Below, in pieces: positions 8,975-18,053 of a stretch of DNA of 64,000 nucleotides. Source of the DNA: Acidobacteriota bacterium (GTDB taxonomy: Bacteria; Acidobacteriota; Terriglobia; UBA7540); the NCBI GenBank assembly GCA_004298155.1, contig SCRD01000012.1, positions 496,001 to 560,000 of the forward strand. The letters run 5' to 3'. The position numbers and the translations under genes are program-made. Below the pieces are notes generated by a model, which had not been told where the DNA came from, did no database searches, and was given only the letters and a program-made list of their open reading frames with translations. The first letter of the stretch is position 1. Every line of letters begins with the position of its first letter.

Positions 8975-10099
8975 TTACCTCCGTACAGAAACACTCTGCA
9001 CGGGGTTGTGTGCCGGCCCTGCCGAAGCCCCGCGGTTGATCATGTCCTGCAGTTCGTCCTTATTGCTAGACCTGCCCAGCGCAGTTTCCAGGTCAATCAG
9101 CTTTTGCCGATAAAGCGTATAAAGTGACTGGTTAAACGTCTGCATGCCGTAACGTTCCTGACCGGTCTGCATTGCTGAATAAATCTGGTGAATCTTGTCT
9201 TCGCGGACCAGGTTGCGGATGGCGGCATTGGGAACCAGGATTTCCATCGCCATCACGCGCGCTTTCCCGTCACTGCGCGGGAGCAGCGACTGGCAGATGA
9301 TGCCTTCCATCACCATTGAAAGCTGGGCGCGAATCTGTGCTTGCTGGTGTGCCGGAAAGACGTCAATGATGCGGTTGATGGTGGAAGCAGCCGAATTCGT
9401 GTGCAGGGTCCCAAAAGTCAGATGGCCAGTTTCCGCAATCCGCAGGGCCGCCTCGATGGTTTCAAGGTCTCGCATTTCACCGATAAGCACCACGTCCGGG
9501 TCCTCGCGCAGGGCTGCGCGCAGCGAATTCGAGAAGGAGTGCGTATCAGAGTTCACCTCGCGCTGATTCACAAGGCACTTCTTGTGGGGATGGATGAACT
9601 CAATGGGGTCCTCGATCGTGATCATGTGTTCGTGGCGGGTTGAATTGATCAGGTCAAGCATTGTGGCCAGGGTGGTGGATTTGCCGCTGCCCGTCGGCCC
9701 CGTCACCAGGACCAGGCCGCGCGGCCTTTCGCAGAGCTTGCGCAGGATTTGCGGCAATCCCAATTGCTCGAATGTCTTGATCTCAAATGGAATAACGCGG
9801 AAAACGCCAGCCACTGCTCCACGCTGGTGGAACAGATTGCCCCTGAAGCGAGCTATGTTCTTGATGCCAAAGGAGAAATCAAGTTCCAGATTTTCCTCGA
9901 ACCGATGTTTCTGGGCCTCGGTCAGAATGCTATAACATAGCTGTTGACTCTCGGCGGGACCGAGTGTCGGCAGGTTTTCGCAAGGCTTCAGCTCTCCATG
10001 CACGCGAATCCGCGGCGGCGAGTTCGTCGTAATATGGAGGTCGGAGCCTCCGGAGTCCACCATCAGCCGAAGCAAATCACTAAGCGGTGGTATCGACAT
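8975..10099 (-). CDS. pilT: Pilus retraction ATPase PilT
   Basis: The 374-residue hexameric ATPase has an N-terminal PAS-like domain (1-100), Walker A GPTGSGKST, the Asp box, Walker B (DVVLIGEMRD), the His box (TFGTLHTNSAAST) and the C-terminal AIRNLVRE motif that is specific to retraction ATPases. This motif, together with the lack of the zinc module seen in PilB, separates PilT from the extension motor. It drives pilus retraction and twitching. The C-terminal 25 residues are Ser/Pro/Val-rich and not part of the fold. The gene lies 57 bases after pilB in the same operon. Confidence 0.95.
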   Translation of the reverse strand: MSIPPLSDLLRLMVDSGGSDLHITTNSPPRIRVHGELKPCENLPTLGPAESQQLCYSILTEAQKHRFEENLELDFSFGIKNIARFRGNLFHQRGAVAGVFRVIPFEIKTFEQLGLPQILRKLCERPRGLVLVTGPTGSGKSTTLATMLDLINSTRHEHMITIEDPIEFIHPHKKCLVNQREVNSDTHSFSNSLRAALREDPDVVLIGEMRDLETIEAALRIAETGHLTFGTLHTNSAASTINRIIDVFPAHQQAQIRAQLSMVMEGIICQSLLPRSDGKARVMAMEILVPNAAIRNLVREDKIHQIYSAMQTGQERYGMQTFNQSLYTLYRQKLIDLETALGRSSNKDELQDMINRGASAGPAHNPVQSVSVRR

Positions 10100-10156
10100 T
10101 GATTTCTAGCCTCTCTGGTCAACTCTGAGGTCTTGAGAAATTACAGGCAATCCTGC

Positions 10157-11938
10157 TCACAGCATGGTTTCGCGAATGACCTCTTCAAGCGTAGTGACTC
10201 CCTCAGCAACCTTCAGCAGGCCGCTTCGCCGCAGCGTAATCATTCCCTGCTCAATGGCCTTCTTCCTGAGTTCGAGCGCGGAAGTTCCTGCCAGTATGAG
10301 CTCTCGCAGCTCATCTGTAACTTCGAGGACTTCGTAAAGTCCTACTCGGCCCTTATACCCTCTGCTATTGCATACCTGGCAGCCTTCCCCGCGGTAAACC
10401 TTGAAGGACACGGCCTCCTCTGGAGTAAAGCCAGCGTCCACCAGGGCCTGATGGCGGGCTTTTTCCTCAACTTTGCACTGCTGGCAGATACGCCGGACAA
10501 GACGCTGGGCACAGATCAGGTGTACCGAAGTCGCCACCAGAAATGGTTCGATGCCCATGTTCATCAGTCGCGAGATCGTGGAGGGCGCGTCGTTGGTGTG
10601 CAGAGTAGAGAGCACTAGGTGACCGGTCAACGCGGCTTTGATGGCAATTTCTGCCGTTTCGAAATCGCGGATCTCGCCCACCATGATGATGTTCGGGTCC
10701 TGCCGGAGGAACGAACGCAAGGCCGCCGCAAAATTCAGCCCGATCTGTTCTTTCATCTGGACCTGGTTGATTCCCGGCAACTCGAATTCCACCGGGTCCT
10801 CAGCAGTCATAATGTTGATGTCGGGTTTATTCAGTTGAGCGATAGAAGAATAAAGGGTGTTGGTTTTGCCGCTACCGGTTGGTCCCGTCACCAGGACCAT
10901 CCCATACGGTTTGAAGATGGCACGCTGGAATTTATCAAGCGCCTCCTTTTCAAACCCCAGCCGGGTCATATCCAGGCGCAGATTCTCCTTGTCGAGTAGC
11001 CGCAAAACGATCTTTTCGCCGTGGAGTGTTGGAAGTACCGAAACGCGGAAATCGAGTTGTTTCTTCCGGTTGTTGTGGATCATCCGGATCATAATGCGAC
11101 CGTCCTGCGGCAGCCGTTTTTCTGAAATGTCGAGCTTGGCCATGATCTTGATTCGGCTGATAATGGCGTCGCGCAGCTTGACGGGAGGCTGCATAACATT
11201 CTGAAGCACCCCGTCAATCCGGTAACGGACGCGGTATTCCGCCTCGTACGGCTCCAGATGAATGTCGCTGGCTCCGCGCTCAACGGCGTCCTTCAAAAGG
11301 TAGTTGACCAGCCTGATAACCGGTGCTTCTTCCGCGGCTTTTTCCAGGGCGGCCAGGTTCAGAGCTGACTCGTCTTGAGCCTCTACTTCCACGCTGTCGG
11401 TCTGTCCGTCATCGATAAAGCTGACCAGGTCTTCGAATTCCTTCTTGCGGTCCTGCTCCTCAATGGAGCCATAATTCTTCTTGATGGCTTCCGCAATGGA
11501 CAACTCCGAGGCCACCACCGGCTCGATATTGAAGCCGGTCATGAACTTGATGTCATCCATGGCGTAGACATTCGCAGGGTCTGCCATGGCAAGCGTCAGA
11601 GATGAACCTACACGGCTGAGAGGCACCACCTGGTATTTCAGCGCGGTCTCCATCGGAACCAGCCGGGTTACGCTGGCATCGGCCTCAAAATAATCCAGGT
11701 TAATTGACGGGATGCCGTATTGCCGCGAAAGGACTGCGGTGATCTGGTCGGAAGTCAGGAAACCCAGCTTCACAAGGCTGCTGCCCAGACGGCCGCCATG
11801 GTCCTTCTGATGTTCTAGCGCCTGTTTGAGGTGTTCATGTGTAATCAGGCTCTCTCGAATCAGGAGTTCGCCTAATTTCCCGGACATCCCCAATCCACGA
11901 AGATTTTCCGAAGTGCCAGCCGTCGGTTGTATTCCCAT
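10157..11938 (-). CDS. pilB: Pilus extension ATPase PilB
   Basis: The 593-residue protein begins with an MshEN/GSPII_E N-terminal domain (about 18-160, LGELLIRESLITHEHLKQAL). That domain can bind c-di-GMP in related proteins, but I did not test the motif. The T2SSE ATPase domain has Walker A GPTGSGKT, Walker B (NIIMVGEIRD) and the His box (VLSTLHTNDAPST). A zinc module follows, with CQQC and CQVC pairs (about 480-525). The ATG at 11938 has GGAAG upstream at a good distance; an internal ATG 17 codons later is possible. It is the first pil gene of the minus-strand run. pilMNOPQ are not in the window. Confidence 0.94.
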   Translation of the reverse strand: MGIQPTAGTSENLRGLGMSGKLGELLIRESLITHEHLKQALEHQKDHGGRLGSSLVKLGFLTSDQITAVLSRQYGIPSINLDYFEADASVTRLVPMETALKYQVVPLSRVGSSLTLAMADPANVYAMDDIKFMTGFNIEPVVASELSIAEAIKKNYGSIEEQDRKKEFEDLVSFIDDGQTDSVEVEAQDESALNLAALEKAAEEAPVIRLVNYLLKDAVERGASDIHLEPYEAEYRVRYRIDGVLQNVMQPPVKLRDAIISRIKIMAKLDISEKRLPQDGRIMIRMIHNNRKKQLDFRVSVLPTLHGEKIVLRLLDKENLRLDMTRLGFEKEALDKFQRAIFKPYGMVLVTGPTGSGKTNTLYSSIAQLNKPDINIMTAEDPVEFELPGINQVQMKEQIGLNFAAALRSFLRQDPNIIMVGEIRDFETAEIAIKAALTGHLVLSTLHTNDAPSTISRLMNMGIEPFLVATSVHLICAQRLVRRICQQCKVEEKARHQALVDAGFTPEEAVSFKVYRGEGCQVCNSRGYKGRVGLYEVLEVTDELRELILAGTSALELRKKAIEQGMITLRRSGLLKVAEGVTTLEEVIRETML

Positions 11939-12130
11939 TGTTATCTTCCACTTGATCGTCAGGATTTAATAAAGACCCGGTTCACCACTTCACATTCAGT
12001 GGGCGAGGCCCAGCCCGCACCAGGGAGCCCTGATTCATACCCGGCGAAACCTCTGAGACCGGCTAAAAGCTGCCATTCCTCCTGGCCTGCAAGGAGGCTC
12101 TTAACTTTCATCGGAAATCTACGACTGAAC

Positions 12131-12157
12131 TTGACTTTCCTGACAGCGCCGTATTAA
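12131..12157 (+). promoter_or_regulatory. Candidate promoter of the HhH-GPD gene
   Basis: TTGACT (12131-12136) and TATTAA (12152-12157) are separated by 15 bases, slightly short. Transcription would begin only a few bases before the ATG at 12168, implying a nearly leaderless message. No Shine-Dalgarno sequence is visible in front of that ATG, which fits. Confidence 0.35.
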
Positions 12158-12167
12158 TTTCAAACCT

Positions 12168-12953
12168 ATGCAACGCGCGGCTCAGCCGTTTGGAGTTGAG
12201 CCGGGTGAAGTGCTGAAAACGTACTACGAAGAGCTTCTTCGGCAGTTCGGTCCCCAGGGCTGGTGGCCGGCACGCACTCGCCTGGAGGTCATCCTCGGCG
12301 CTATCCTCACCCAGAACACCTCGTGGCAGAATGCTGCCCGGGCCATTTTCAGGCTTCAAGGCGCCGGATTGCTGCGGTGGCCTCGTTTGCGGCAGGCCCC
12401 CTTACCGCAGCTTGAAACCTGTGTCCGTCCCGCTGGATATTTCCGGCAGAAGGCCCGCACTATTCGCAATTTCGCGAAATGGCTGGATGAAGCACACCAG
12501 GGATCGCTCGACGCCCTGTTTCGCCAGCCCCCAGGACTCGCCCGAGCCCAATTGCTGGGCCTTCGTGGCCTGGGTCCGGAGACTGCGGACGCCATTCTGC
12601 TCTATGCTGGTAAGCTGCCATTTTTTGTGGCTGATGCTTATACGCGCCGTATTTTGGCACGGCACAACCTGATTTCCCCGGGAGATGGCTACCCGGAAAC
12701 GCAGCAATTTCTGCATCGGCATTTGCCCGTGGATGAAGGGCTTTTTAATGAGTTTCATGCGCTACTGGTTGAAGCTGGAAAGCGGCACTGCAAACGACAG
12801 GCGCCTGATTGCCACGGTTGTCCGCTTGAGCCGTATCTTCCGCCTAATGGGAATTCACCACGAGCCCCGCTGCGAAATGCCGGGAGATCGCGCAACCACA
12901 CTCAGGCTTATACACGAAAGGAAGTTCACGTAATAGCCGATGTCGCCCAATAA
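12168..12953 (+). CDS. Endonuclease III-related HhH-GPD DNA glycosylase
   Basis: The 261-residue protein has the EndoIII fold: an ILGAILTQNTSWQN segment, the helix-hairpin-helix LLGLRGLGPETADAI (about 125-140) and the catalytic Asp in FVADAYTRRIL. The position of the EndoIII lyase lysine (GxGxKTA) is Glu here (GPETA), so beta-lyase activity is unlikely. It resembles the monofunctional, COG2231-like branch that removes damaged bases. The Fe-S loop reads C-X6-C-X2-C and then Leu where the fourth cysteine is expected, so the cluster may be missing or differently liganded. The C-terminal 35 residues are basic and unassigned. The gene overlaps the following kinase gene by 14 bases, suggesting coupling. 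Confidence 0.83.
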   Translation: MQRAAQPFGVEPGEVLKTYYEELLRQFGPQGWWPARTRLEVILGAILTQNTSWQNAARAIFRLQGAGLLRWPRLRQAPLPQLETCVRPAGYFRQKARTIRNFAKWLDEAHQGSLDALFRQPPGLARAQLLGLRGLGPETADAILLYAGKLPFFVADAYTRRILARHNLISPGDGYPETQQFLHRHLPVDEGLFNEFHALLVEAGKRHCKRQAPDCHGCPLEPYLPPNGNSPRAPLRNAGRSRNHTQAYTRKEVHVIADVAQ

Positions 12954-15195
12954 CAACCCGAATCCTCCCCGACGGGCCTTTCTGATCTTCCTTCTCATCG
13001 CCGTCCCGTTCCTGTTGTTTATTGGCTGGAGCCAGGCTTCGCTGAACCTTTCTTTTATTCACCCCAAAAGCGCTCCCCAGACCATTTTACTCGTGGTCGT
13101 ATCTGCCATCATTTTCCTGGCATTCCTGATTTTCGCCCTGATTCTGCTTCGGATTTTGCTGAAACTCTATGTTGAAAGACGGAGTCACAAACTTGGTTCG
13201 CGCTTTAAGACCAAGATGGTGATTGCGTTTCTCGCCTTGACGCTCGTCCCGGCGTGCTTTCTGTTTGCCTTCTCTTACGGGCTGCTCAACCGAAGCATCG
13301 ACAAATGGTTTGGGATCCCGTTTGACGTGGTGCACATGGATGCCATGGAGGTGGTCCGCCAGCTTGCGATCCAGGCAGAAAACCGCTCACGCCACCTGGC
13401 CGTCCACCTGACCACCAGCCCGCAGCTTGCCGAGGCCGCTTCAATGGGCGATCGCGCAGTGCTGAACCGCCTCCTCGAGCGGGAAGTAGCCGACCTGACC
13501 TCAGAGTCTGCCATGTTTTTCACTCCGGATGGCGTCCTGCTGGCAGCGGCAGGTCCAGTGAAGTTGAACGGAGAGGACGTCCGTGACCTGTTGCCCCGCC
13601 ACAGTTTCAGGGATATCCCTCAGGAGGGCCTCTCCTTCCAGAAGAAGTTCAGCGACGAGGATATTTACTTTTCCGCACGGCCCTTGAAGTTTGCGGGTGG
13701 CGGAATGTCAGGCGTGGTGGTCGCCATGACCCGGCTACCCCTGGACATTGCCCGCGTTGCTGCCCAGATCCAGAGCGAAGCCGTCAAGTATAACCAGCTC
13801 AGCAACCAGAGGAGGGCCGTCCGGCGCGTCTATCTCTTTTCATTATCGCTACTGACTGTGCTCATTCTGTTCGTCGCTTCCTGGTTTGCGCTCTTCTTTT
13901 CAAAACAAGTGACTGTCCCCATCCAGGCGCTTGCCGACGCTACTCATGAGGTTTCCAGTGGAAATCTCGACTACCGCATTCCCGCCCGCGCGGACGACGA
14001 ACTGGGCACCCTGATCCAGTCATTCAACGAAATGACCCGGCAGCTGAAGGAGAACCGGCTGGCGCTGGAAAGCGCCGCCCAGGCAATCCAGAAGGGCAAC
14101 CAGGAGATGGAAGAGCGTGGGAACATTATGGAAGCCATCCTTGAAAACATCCCCACAGCCGTGGTCTCTTTCGACCCCCAGGGGCAAATTATGCGGACAA
14201 ATTCGACGGCCGAGCGGATGTTCGGCCACGATGCCATTCGGAACGCACATCGGATTGTCGACCTTTTCAACCCCGATGAGGCACGTGAAGTGGCAAGGCT
14301 GTTCCGCCGCGCGCTGCGCCAGGGAGTTGTCACCCGGCAGATGGAAGTGGGGCTGGGCGGCCGGCGCGCCTTCGTTGCTCTGACGCTCTCCTCCATTCGC
14401 GCCCGGCACGGCGCAGTAGGATCATTGCTGGTGCTCGAAGATCTCACCGAGCTCTTGCAGGCGCAGAAAGCTGTGGCCTGGCAGGAAGTGGCCCAGCGGA
14501 TCGCACATGAAATCAAGAACCCTCTCACTCCAATCCAGCTCTCCGCGGAACGCATTCGCCGCTGGATTGGCAGGGCTGACGGCAAAGGGGCAGGCAGGGA
14601 CCTTGTGGCAGCAGTGGAGCAGAGTTCCGCCCTGATCGAGCGGGAAGTGGCAACCCTGAAAACACTAGTGGACGAGTTCTCGCACTTCGCGCGGTTTCCG
14701 GCTTCCAGGCCCGTTTATGCCGAGCTGAACGGTATTGTGGCAAAGGCGGTACAGGTTTTTGACGGCCGCCTGGGCGTGATTACGCTGCATTGCGAGTTGG
14801 CGGAAAGCCTGCCCGCCATTCAGGCCGATCCTGACCAGATGAGGCGCGTCCTGGTGAACCTGATCGACAACGCCGCGGAAGCATTGGAAAACTCGCCAGC
14901 CAAGGAAATCTGGGTCCGGACGCTCCTTGATTCGGAACGGGACATGGTTGTCCTGGTGGTTGCAGACAGCGGACCTGGGATTTCTCTGGAGGATAGAGAG
15001 AGGCTGTTTCTGCCGTTTTTCTCCACGAAGCGGCGTGGCACCGGACTGGGCCTGGCTATCGTCAGCCGCATCATTTCCGAGCATAAAGGGACCATCCGGG
15101 TGGAGGAAAATCGCCCGCTTGGGACAAAGTTTATAATTGAGTTGCCAATGGAGCATGCGCCGGCGGCCGCGGCCATTACTCCGGAGAAGGCGTAG
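12940..15195 (+). CDS. NtrY-like membrane sensor histidine kinase
   Basis: The 751-residue kinase has the NtrY layout. Two N-terminal TM helices (about 8-28 and 45-70) are followed by a third near 90-110, a periplasmic region (to about 295), a further TM segment (300-322) and HAMP (about 322-375). A PAS domain (about 390-480, ILENIPTAVVSFDPQG) follows, then HisKA with His523 in AHEIKNPLTPIQLSAERI and HATPase with DNAAEAL, DSGPGIS and GTGLGLAIV. NtrY proteins work with NtrX in nitrogen or redox sensing, but here the signal is unknown. The cognate regulator follows after 37 bases, and the 5' end overlaps the glycosylase gene. Confidence 0.88.
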   Translation: MSPNNNPNPPRRAFLIFLLIAVPFLLFIGWSQASLNLSFIHPKSAPQTILLVVVSAIIFLAFLIFALILLRILLKLYVERRSHKLGSRFKTKMVIAFLALTLVPACFLFAFSYGLLNRSIDKWFGIPFDVVHMDAMEVVRQLAIQAENRSRHLAVHLTTSPQLAEAASMGDRAVLNRLLEREVADLTSESAMFFTPDGVLLAAAGPVKLNGEDVRDLLPRHSFRDIPQEGLSFQKKFSDEDIYFSARPLKFAGGGMSGVVVAMTRLPLDIARVAAQIQSEAVKYNQLSNQRRAVRRVYLFSLSLLTVLILFVASWFALFFSKQVTVPIQALADATHEVSSGNLDYRIPARADDELGTLIQSFNEMTRQLKENRLALESAAQAIQKGNQEMEERGNIMEAILENIPTAVVSFDPQGQIMRTNSTAERMFGHDAIRNAHRIVDLFNPDEAREVARLFRRALRQGVVTRQMEVGLGGRRAFVALTLSSIRARHGAVGSLLVLEDLTELLQAQKAVAWQEVAQRIAHEIKNPLTPIQLSAERIRRWIGRADGKGAGRDLVAAVEQSSALIEREVATLKTLVDEFSHFARFPASRPVYAELNGIVAKAVQVFDGRLGVITLHCELAESLPAIQADPDQMRRVLVNLIDNAAEALENSPAKEIWVRTLLDSERDMVVLVVADSGPGISLEDRERLFLPFFSTKRRGTGLGLAIVSRIISEHKGTIRVEENRPLGTKFIIELPMEHAPAAAAITPEKA

Positions 15196-15232
15196 AGGAA
15201 GACAAATACCGGCTGGTGAAGAAGCCGGCCTG

Positions 15233-16615
15233 ATGGAGCCAGGGTTGAAGAATTATTCAGTGTTGGTTGTCGATGATGAAGCCGGCATCCGTCAGTCTTT
15301 GATGGATGTTCTGCAGGACGAAGGCTATCGTGTCGCTGCTGTTGAAAGCGGCGAGGACTGCCTGAGTTTCCTCGGCAAGGAAAAAGCCGACGTCGTGCTG
15401 CTCGACGTCTGGCTACCGGGCATGGATGGGCTGGAAACGCTGGCCCGAATCCGCCAGCGGGAAAACCCGCCGGTCGTGGTGATGATTTCCGGCCACGGGA
15501 ACATCGAGACTGCCGTCCGCGCCACCAAAAAGGGTGCCTTCGATTTCATCGAAAAGCCGCTCTCCATTGAAAAGACACTGTTGACCCTCAGGCATGCCGC
15601 TGAGGAACTCTCCCTTGAAGATCAGAACCGCCAATTGCGCCGCAAGCTGGAGGGCGATTACCGAATTATCGGAAACAGCGTCCCAATGAAAGCTCTGCGG
15701 CAGCAACTTAGCCTTGCTGCTCCGACCAATGGCCGGGTGTTGGTTTATGGAGAGAGCGGAACAGGAAAAGAACTGGTGGCCCATACCCTGCACCGCCTGA
15801 GCCTGCGCCGTGACAACACTTTCGTGGAAGTCAATTGCGCTGCCATCCCTGAGGAATTGATCGAAAGCGAGCTGTTCGGCCACGTTAAGGGTTCCTTCAC
15901 AGGGGCCGTGGAAGATAAGGTGGGAAAATTTGAACAGGCCGACGAAGGAACACTGTTCCTGGACGAAATCGGCGACATGAGTCTCCGCACGCAATCCAAG
16001 GTGCTGCGGGTCATAGAACAGCAACGGTTTTCGCCCCTCGGCTCCAAGAAGGAAATGGCGGTGGATGTTCGAGTGGTGGCCGCTACCAACAAGAATCTAG
16101 AGGAAGAGATTCAAAAAGGGAACTTCCGCGAAGACCTCTTTTTCCGGCTCAACGTAATTCCCTTCTACGTTCCTCCGCTGCGTGAGCACGCGGAAGACAT
16201 TCCGGAACTGCTGAATTTCTTTTTGGAAACGTTTGCTGCGGCCTATGGCCGCCGGTCAAAACATTTTTCCGAGCCGGCGCTGGAAGCCCTTCGCCGATAC
16301 CGCTGGCCGGGGAACGTCCGCGAGCTTCGAAACCTGGTTGAACGTATGGTAATTATGGCTTCCGGCGACCGCATCGAACGCCGGCATCTTCCCCAGACGC
16401 TCACCAACCATCGTGCGCGCTCCACGCAGCCGCGCGGCACGGCTGGCGGATTTTCCAGCTTGCACGAAGCGCGCGCCGCCTACGAACGGGACTATATCCT
16501 CCGCAAGCTCGACGAGAACCACGGCAACGTCAGCCGCACGGCCGAAGTCCTGGGCCTTGAGCGGAGTCATCTTTATCGGAAGATGAAAGCGCTGGGTATC
16601 AGTGCCACAGAGTAG
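15233..16615 (+). CDS. NtrX-like sigma-54 response regulator
   Basis: The frame is open from 15137, but the upstream part is Arg-rich and overlaps the kinase gene. The ATG at 15233 gives a standard receiver start (MEPGLKNYSVLVVDDE). The 460-residue protein has D14/D15 and phospho-acceptor D58 (VLLDVWLPG), then an AAA+ domain with GESGTGKE, a GSFTGA version of the sigma-54 loop, and LFLDEIGD. A Fis-type HTH ends it (NVSRTAEVLGLERSHLYRKM). Ala-to-Ser in GAFTGA occurs in natural activators, so sigma-54 activation remains likely. It pairs with the kinase just upstream. Confidence 0.88.
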   Translation: MEPGLKNYSVLVVDDEAGIRQSLMDVLQDEGYRVAAVESGEDCLSFLGKEKADVVLLDVWLPGMDGLETLARIRQRENPPVVVMISGHGNIETAVRATKKGAFDFIEKPLSIEKTLLTLRHAAEELSLEDQNRQLRRKLEGDYRIIGNSVPMKALRQQLSLAAPTNGRVLVYGESGTGKELVAHTLHRLSLRRDNTFVEVNCAAIPEELIESELFGHVKGSFTGAVEDKVGKFEQADEGTLFLDEIGDMSLRTQSKVLRVIEQQRFSPLGSKKEMAVDVRVVAATNKNLEEEIQKGNFREDLFFRLNVIPFYVPPLREHAEDIPELLNFFLETFAAAYGRRSKHFSEPALEALRRYRWPGNVRELRNLVERMVIMASGDRIERRHLPQTLTNHRARSTQPRGTAGGFSSLHEARAAYERDYILRKLDENHGNVSRTAEVLGLERSHLYRKMKALGISATE

Positions 16616-16662
16616 CCTGACCACCGTTCGGAGTTCTGCGCCAACTGAGAGTTTGCAAGAGA

Positions 16663-16692
16663 TTTACGGAGGCCCATCCCAACACGTATAAT
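16663..16692 (+). promoter_or_regulatory. Candidate sigma-70-type promoter
   Basis: TTTACG (16663-16668) and a perfect TATAAT (16687-16692) are 18 bases apart. Transcription would start near 16699, just after the first in-frame ATG at 16697. This argues for the later start at 16793 for the following gene. Confidence 0.5.
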
Positions 16693-16792
16693 TGCCTTGG
16701 GCGTCCACTTCAGGAATATCAGCAAGGGCTGCGAGGTACGGAATAATAAAAGTGGAAGGCCCGTCCTTGCCGTAGCCCCAGCCATCACAGAC

Positions 16793-18001
16793 ATGTCCTC
16801 AACCGACGTCATGCAAAATCCCGGTTTCGCGTTCGTGCCTGAGGAAGTCTGCGGCCTGATTCGCGAGCGTATCGCGCCACACTTTCCGGAATTCCTCCGG
16901 TGCAATTCCACTGCCGAGCTCGAAAATCTCTCGTCATATCAGACCATCGAGGCCGACATCCGCGGGGTCCTGGACAGGCTGTACTGCGGGAACTTCAGCC
17001 GCGAGATGGCACCGGCTAACAACAGATACCGATTTGTGGCATGGAACCTGGAACGGGGCATCGAGTTTCAGGGGCAGCTACACGCGTTGCGCACTCATCC
17101 TTATCTGGCCGATGCGGACGTCTACCTGTTGACCGAGACGGACGTGGGAATGGCGCGCTCTGGAAACCGTGCCGTGGCGCAAGAGATTGCCAGTACGCTT
17201 GGCCTGCACTACTGTTTTGCTCCGTGTTATCTCAATCTGTCAAAAGGAGCAGGCCTGGAGAGGATGGCAGATGGAGAAAACGAGCTTGGGTTGCACGGAA
17301 ACGCTATCCTGAGCCGCTACCCCATCCGCAACGTCCGCCCCATCCATCTCAAAAACGGGATCGACAAGATGGCGGGCCGCGAGAAGCGTCTGGGGCGGCA
17401 GACCGCACTTGCCGCCGAAATTGAGTTTTCTAACTATCGTGCCACGGCGGTAACCGTTCATCTGGATGCCAACTCCAGCCAGGCGCACCGCTGCGACCAG
17501 ATGCGCAGCGTCGTGCAGGACCTGCCGCGTGACATGCCTGTTATCCTTGGCGGCGATTGGAACACCTCCACCTACAATTCATCCCGCGCCTTCAATGCAA
17601 TTCTCGGCTTCTGGTTAAGAGTCCTGATGGGTGCGGAAAACGTGATTACGAACCACTATCTCCACCCGGAAAAGCGCTTTGAGCGCGAACTGTTCAGCCT
17701 GCTGGAAGCGCAGGGGTTTGATTACCGCGAGTCGAACCGCATGGGCGAACCTACTGTTCAATACGACGTTGATGACCATAAAACGCGCATGAATCTGGGC
17801 GAATGGGTGCCAGGCTGGTGCTTTGCGTTTATCCAGTGGGCGCTCAGGCGGCATGATGGCAAGTGCCCCTTGAAGCTGGACTGGTTTGCCACTCGCGGGG
17901 CCTGCGTGGAAAACCCGGTCATTGTTGGCGATCTCCGGTCAAGCAATGGCCAGCCTCTGTCCGACCATGCTGCCATCGGAGTGGATATCGTGGTGGAATA
18001 G
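16793..18001 (+). CDS. Endonuclease/exonuclease/phosphatase-family protein
   Basis: The frame opens at 16697, but a promoter-like TATAAT sits at 16687, so the ATG at 16793 (402 residues) is preferred; another ATG lies six codons later. The EEP fold is seen from VAWNLERG (first metal-site Asn) through YLLTETDVG (catalytic Glu), HGNAILSRYPI, the GGDWNTSTY motif and the terminal SDHAAIGVDI. All are canonical DNase I-like active-site elements. The substrate could be a nucleic acid, phospholipid or phosphoester and cannot be read from sequence. No signal peptide is visible. It converges with era after a 52-base gap. Confidence 0.8.
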   Translation: MSSTDVMQNPGFAFVPEEVCGLIRERIAPHFPEFLRCNSTAELENLSSYQTIEADIRGVLDRLYCGNFSREMAPANNRYRFVAWNLERGIEFQGQLHALRTHPYLADADVYLLTETDVGMARSGNRAVAQEIASTLGLHYCFAPCYLNLSKGAGLERMADGENELGLHGNAILSRYPIRNVRPIHLKNGIDKMAGREKRLGRQTALAAEIEFSNYRATAVTVHLDANSSQAHRCDQMRSVVQDLPRDMPVILGGDWNTSTYNSSRAFNAILGFWLRVLMGAENVITNHYLHPEKRFERELFSLLEAQGFDYRESNRMGEPTVQYDVDDHKTRMNLGEWVPGWCFAFIQWALRRHDGKCPLKLDWFATRGACVENPVIVGDLRSSNGQPLSDHAAIGVDIVVE

Positions 18002-18053
18002 CGGGCAGACGGGGCCTCATGTTTGGCGGTCCATGCCAACCGCTCTTCCCGCC

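Noticed and set aside
16697-16792. Longer start for the endonuclease/exonuclease/phosphatase gene
   Set aside because: A TATAAT at 16687-16692 would start transcription at about the same position, and the added residues have no family similarity.
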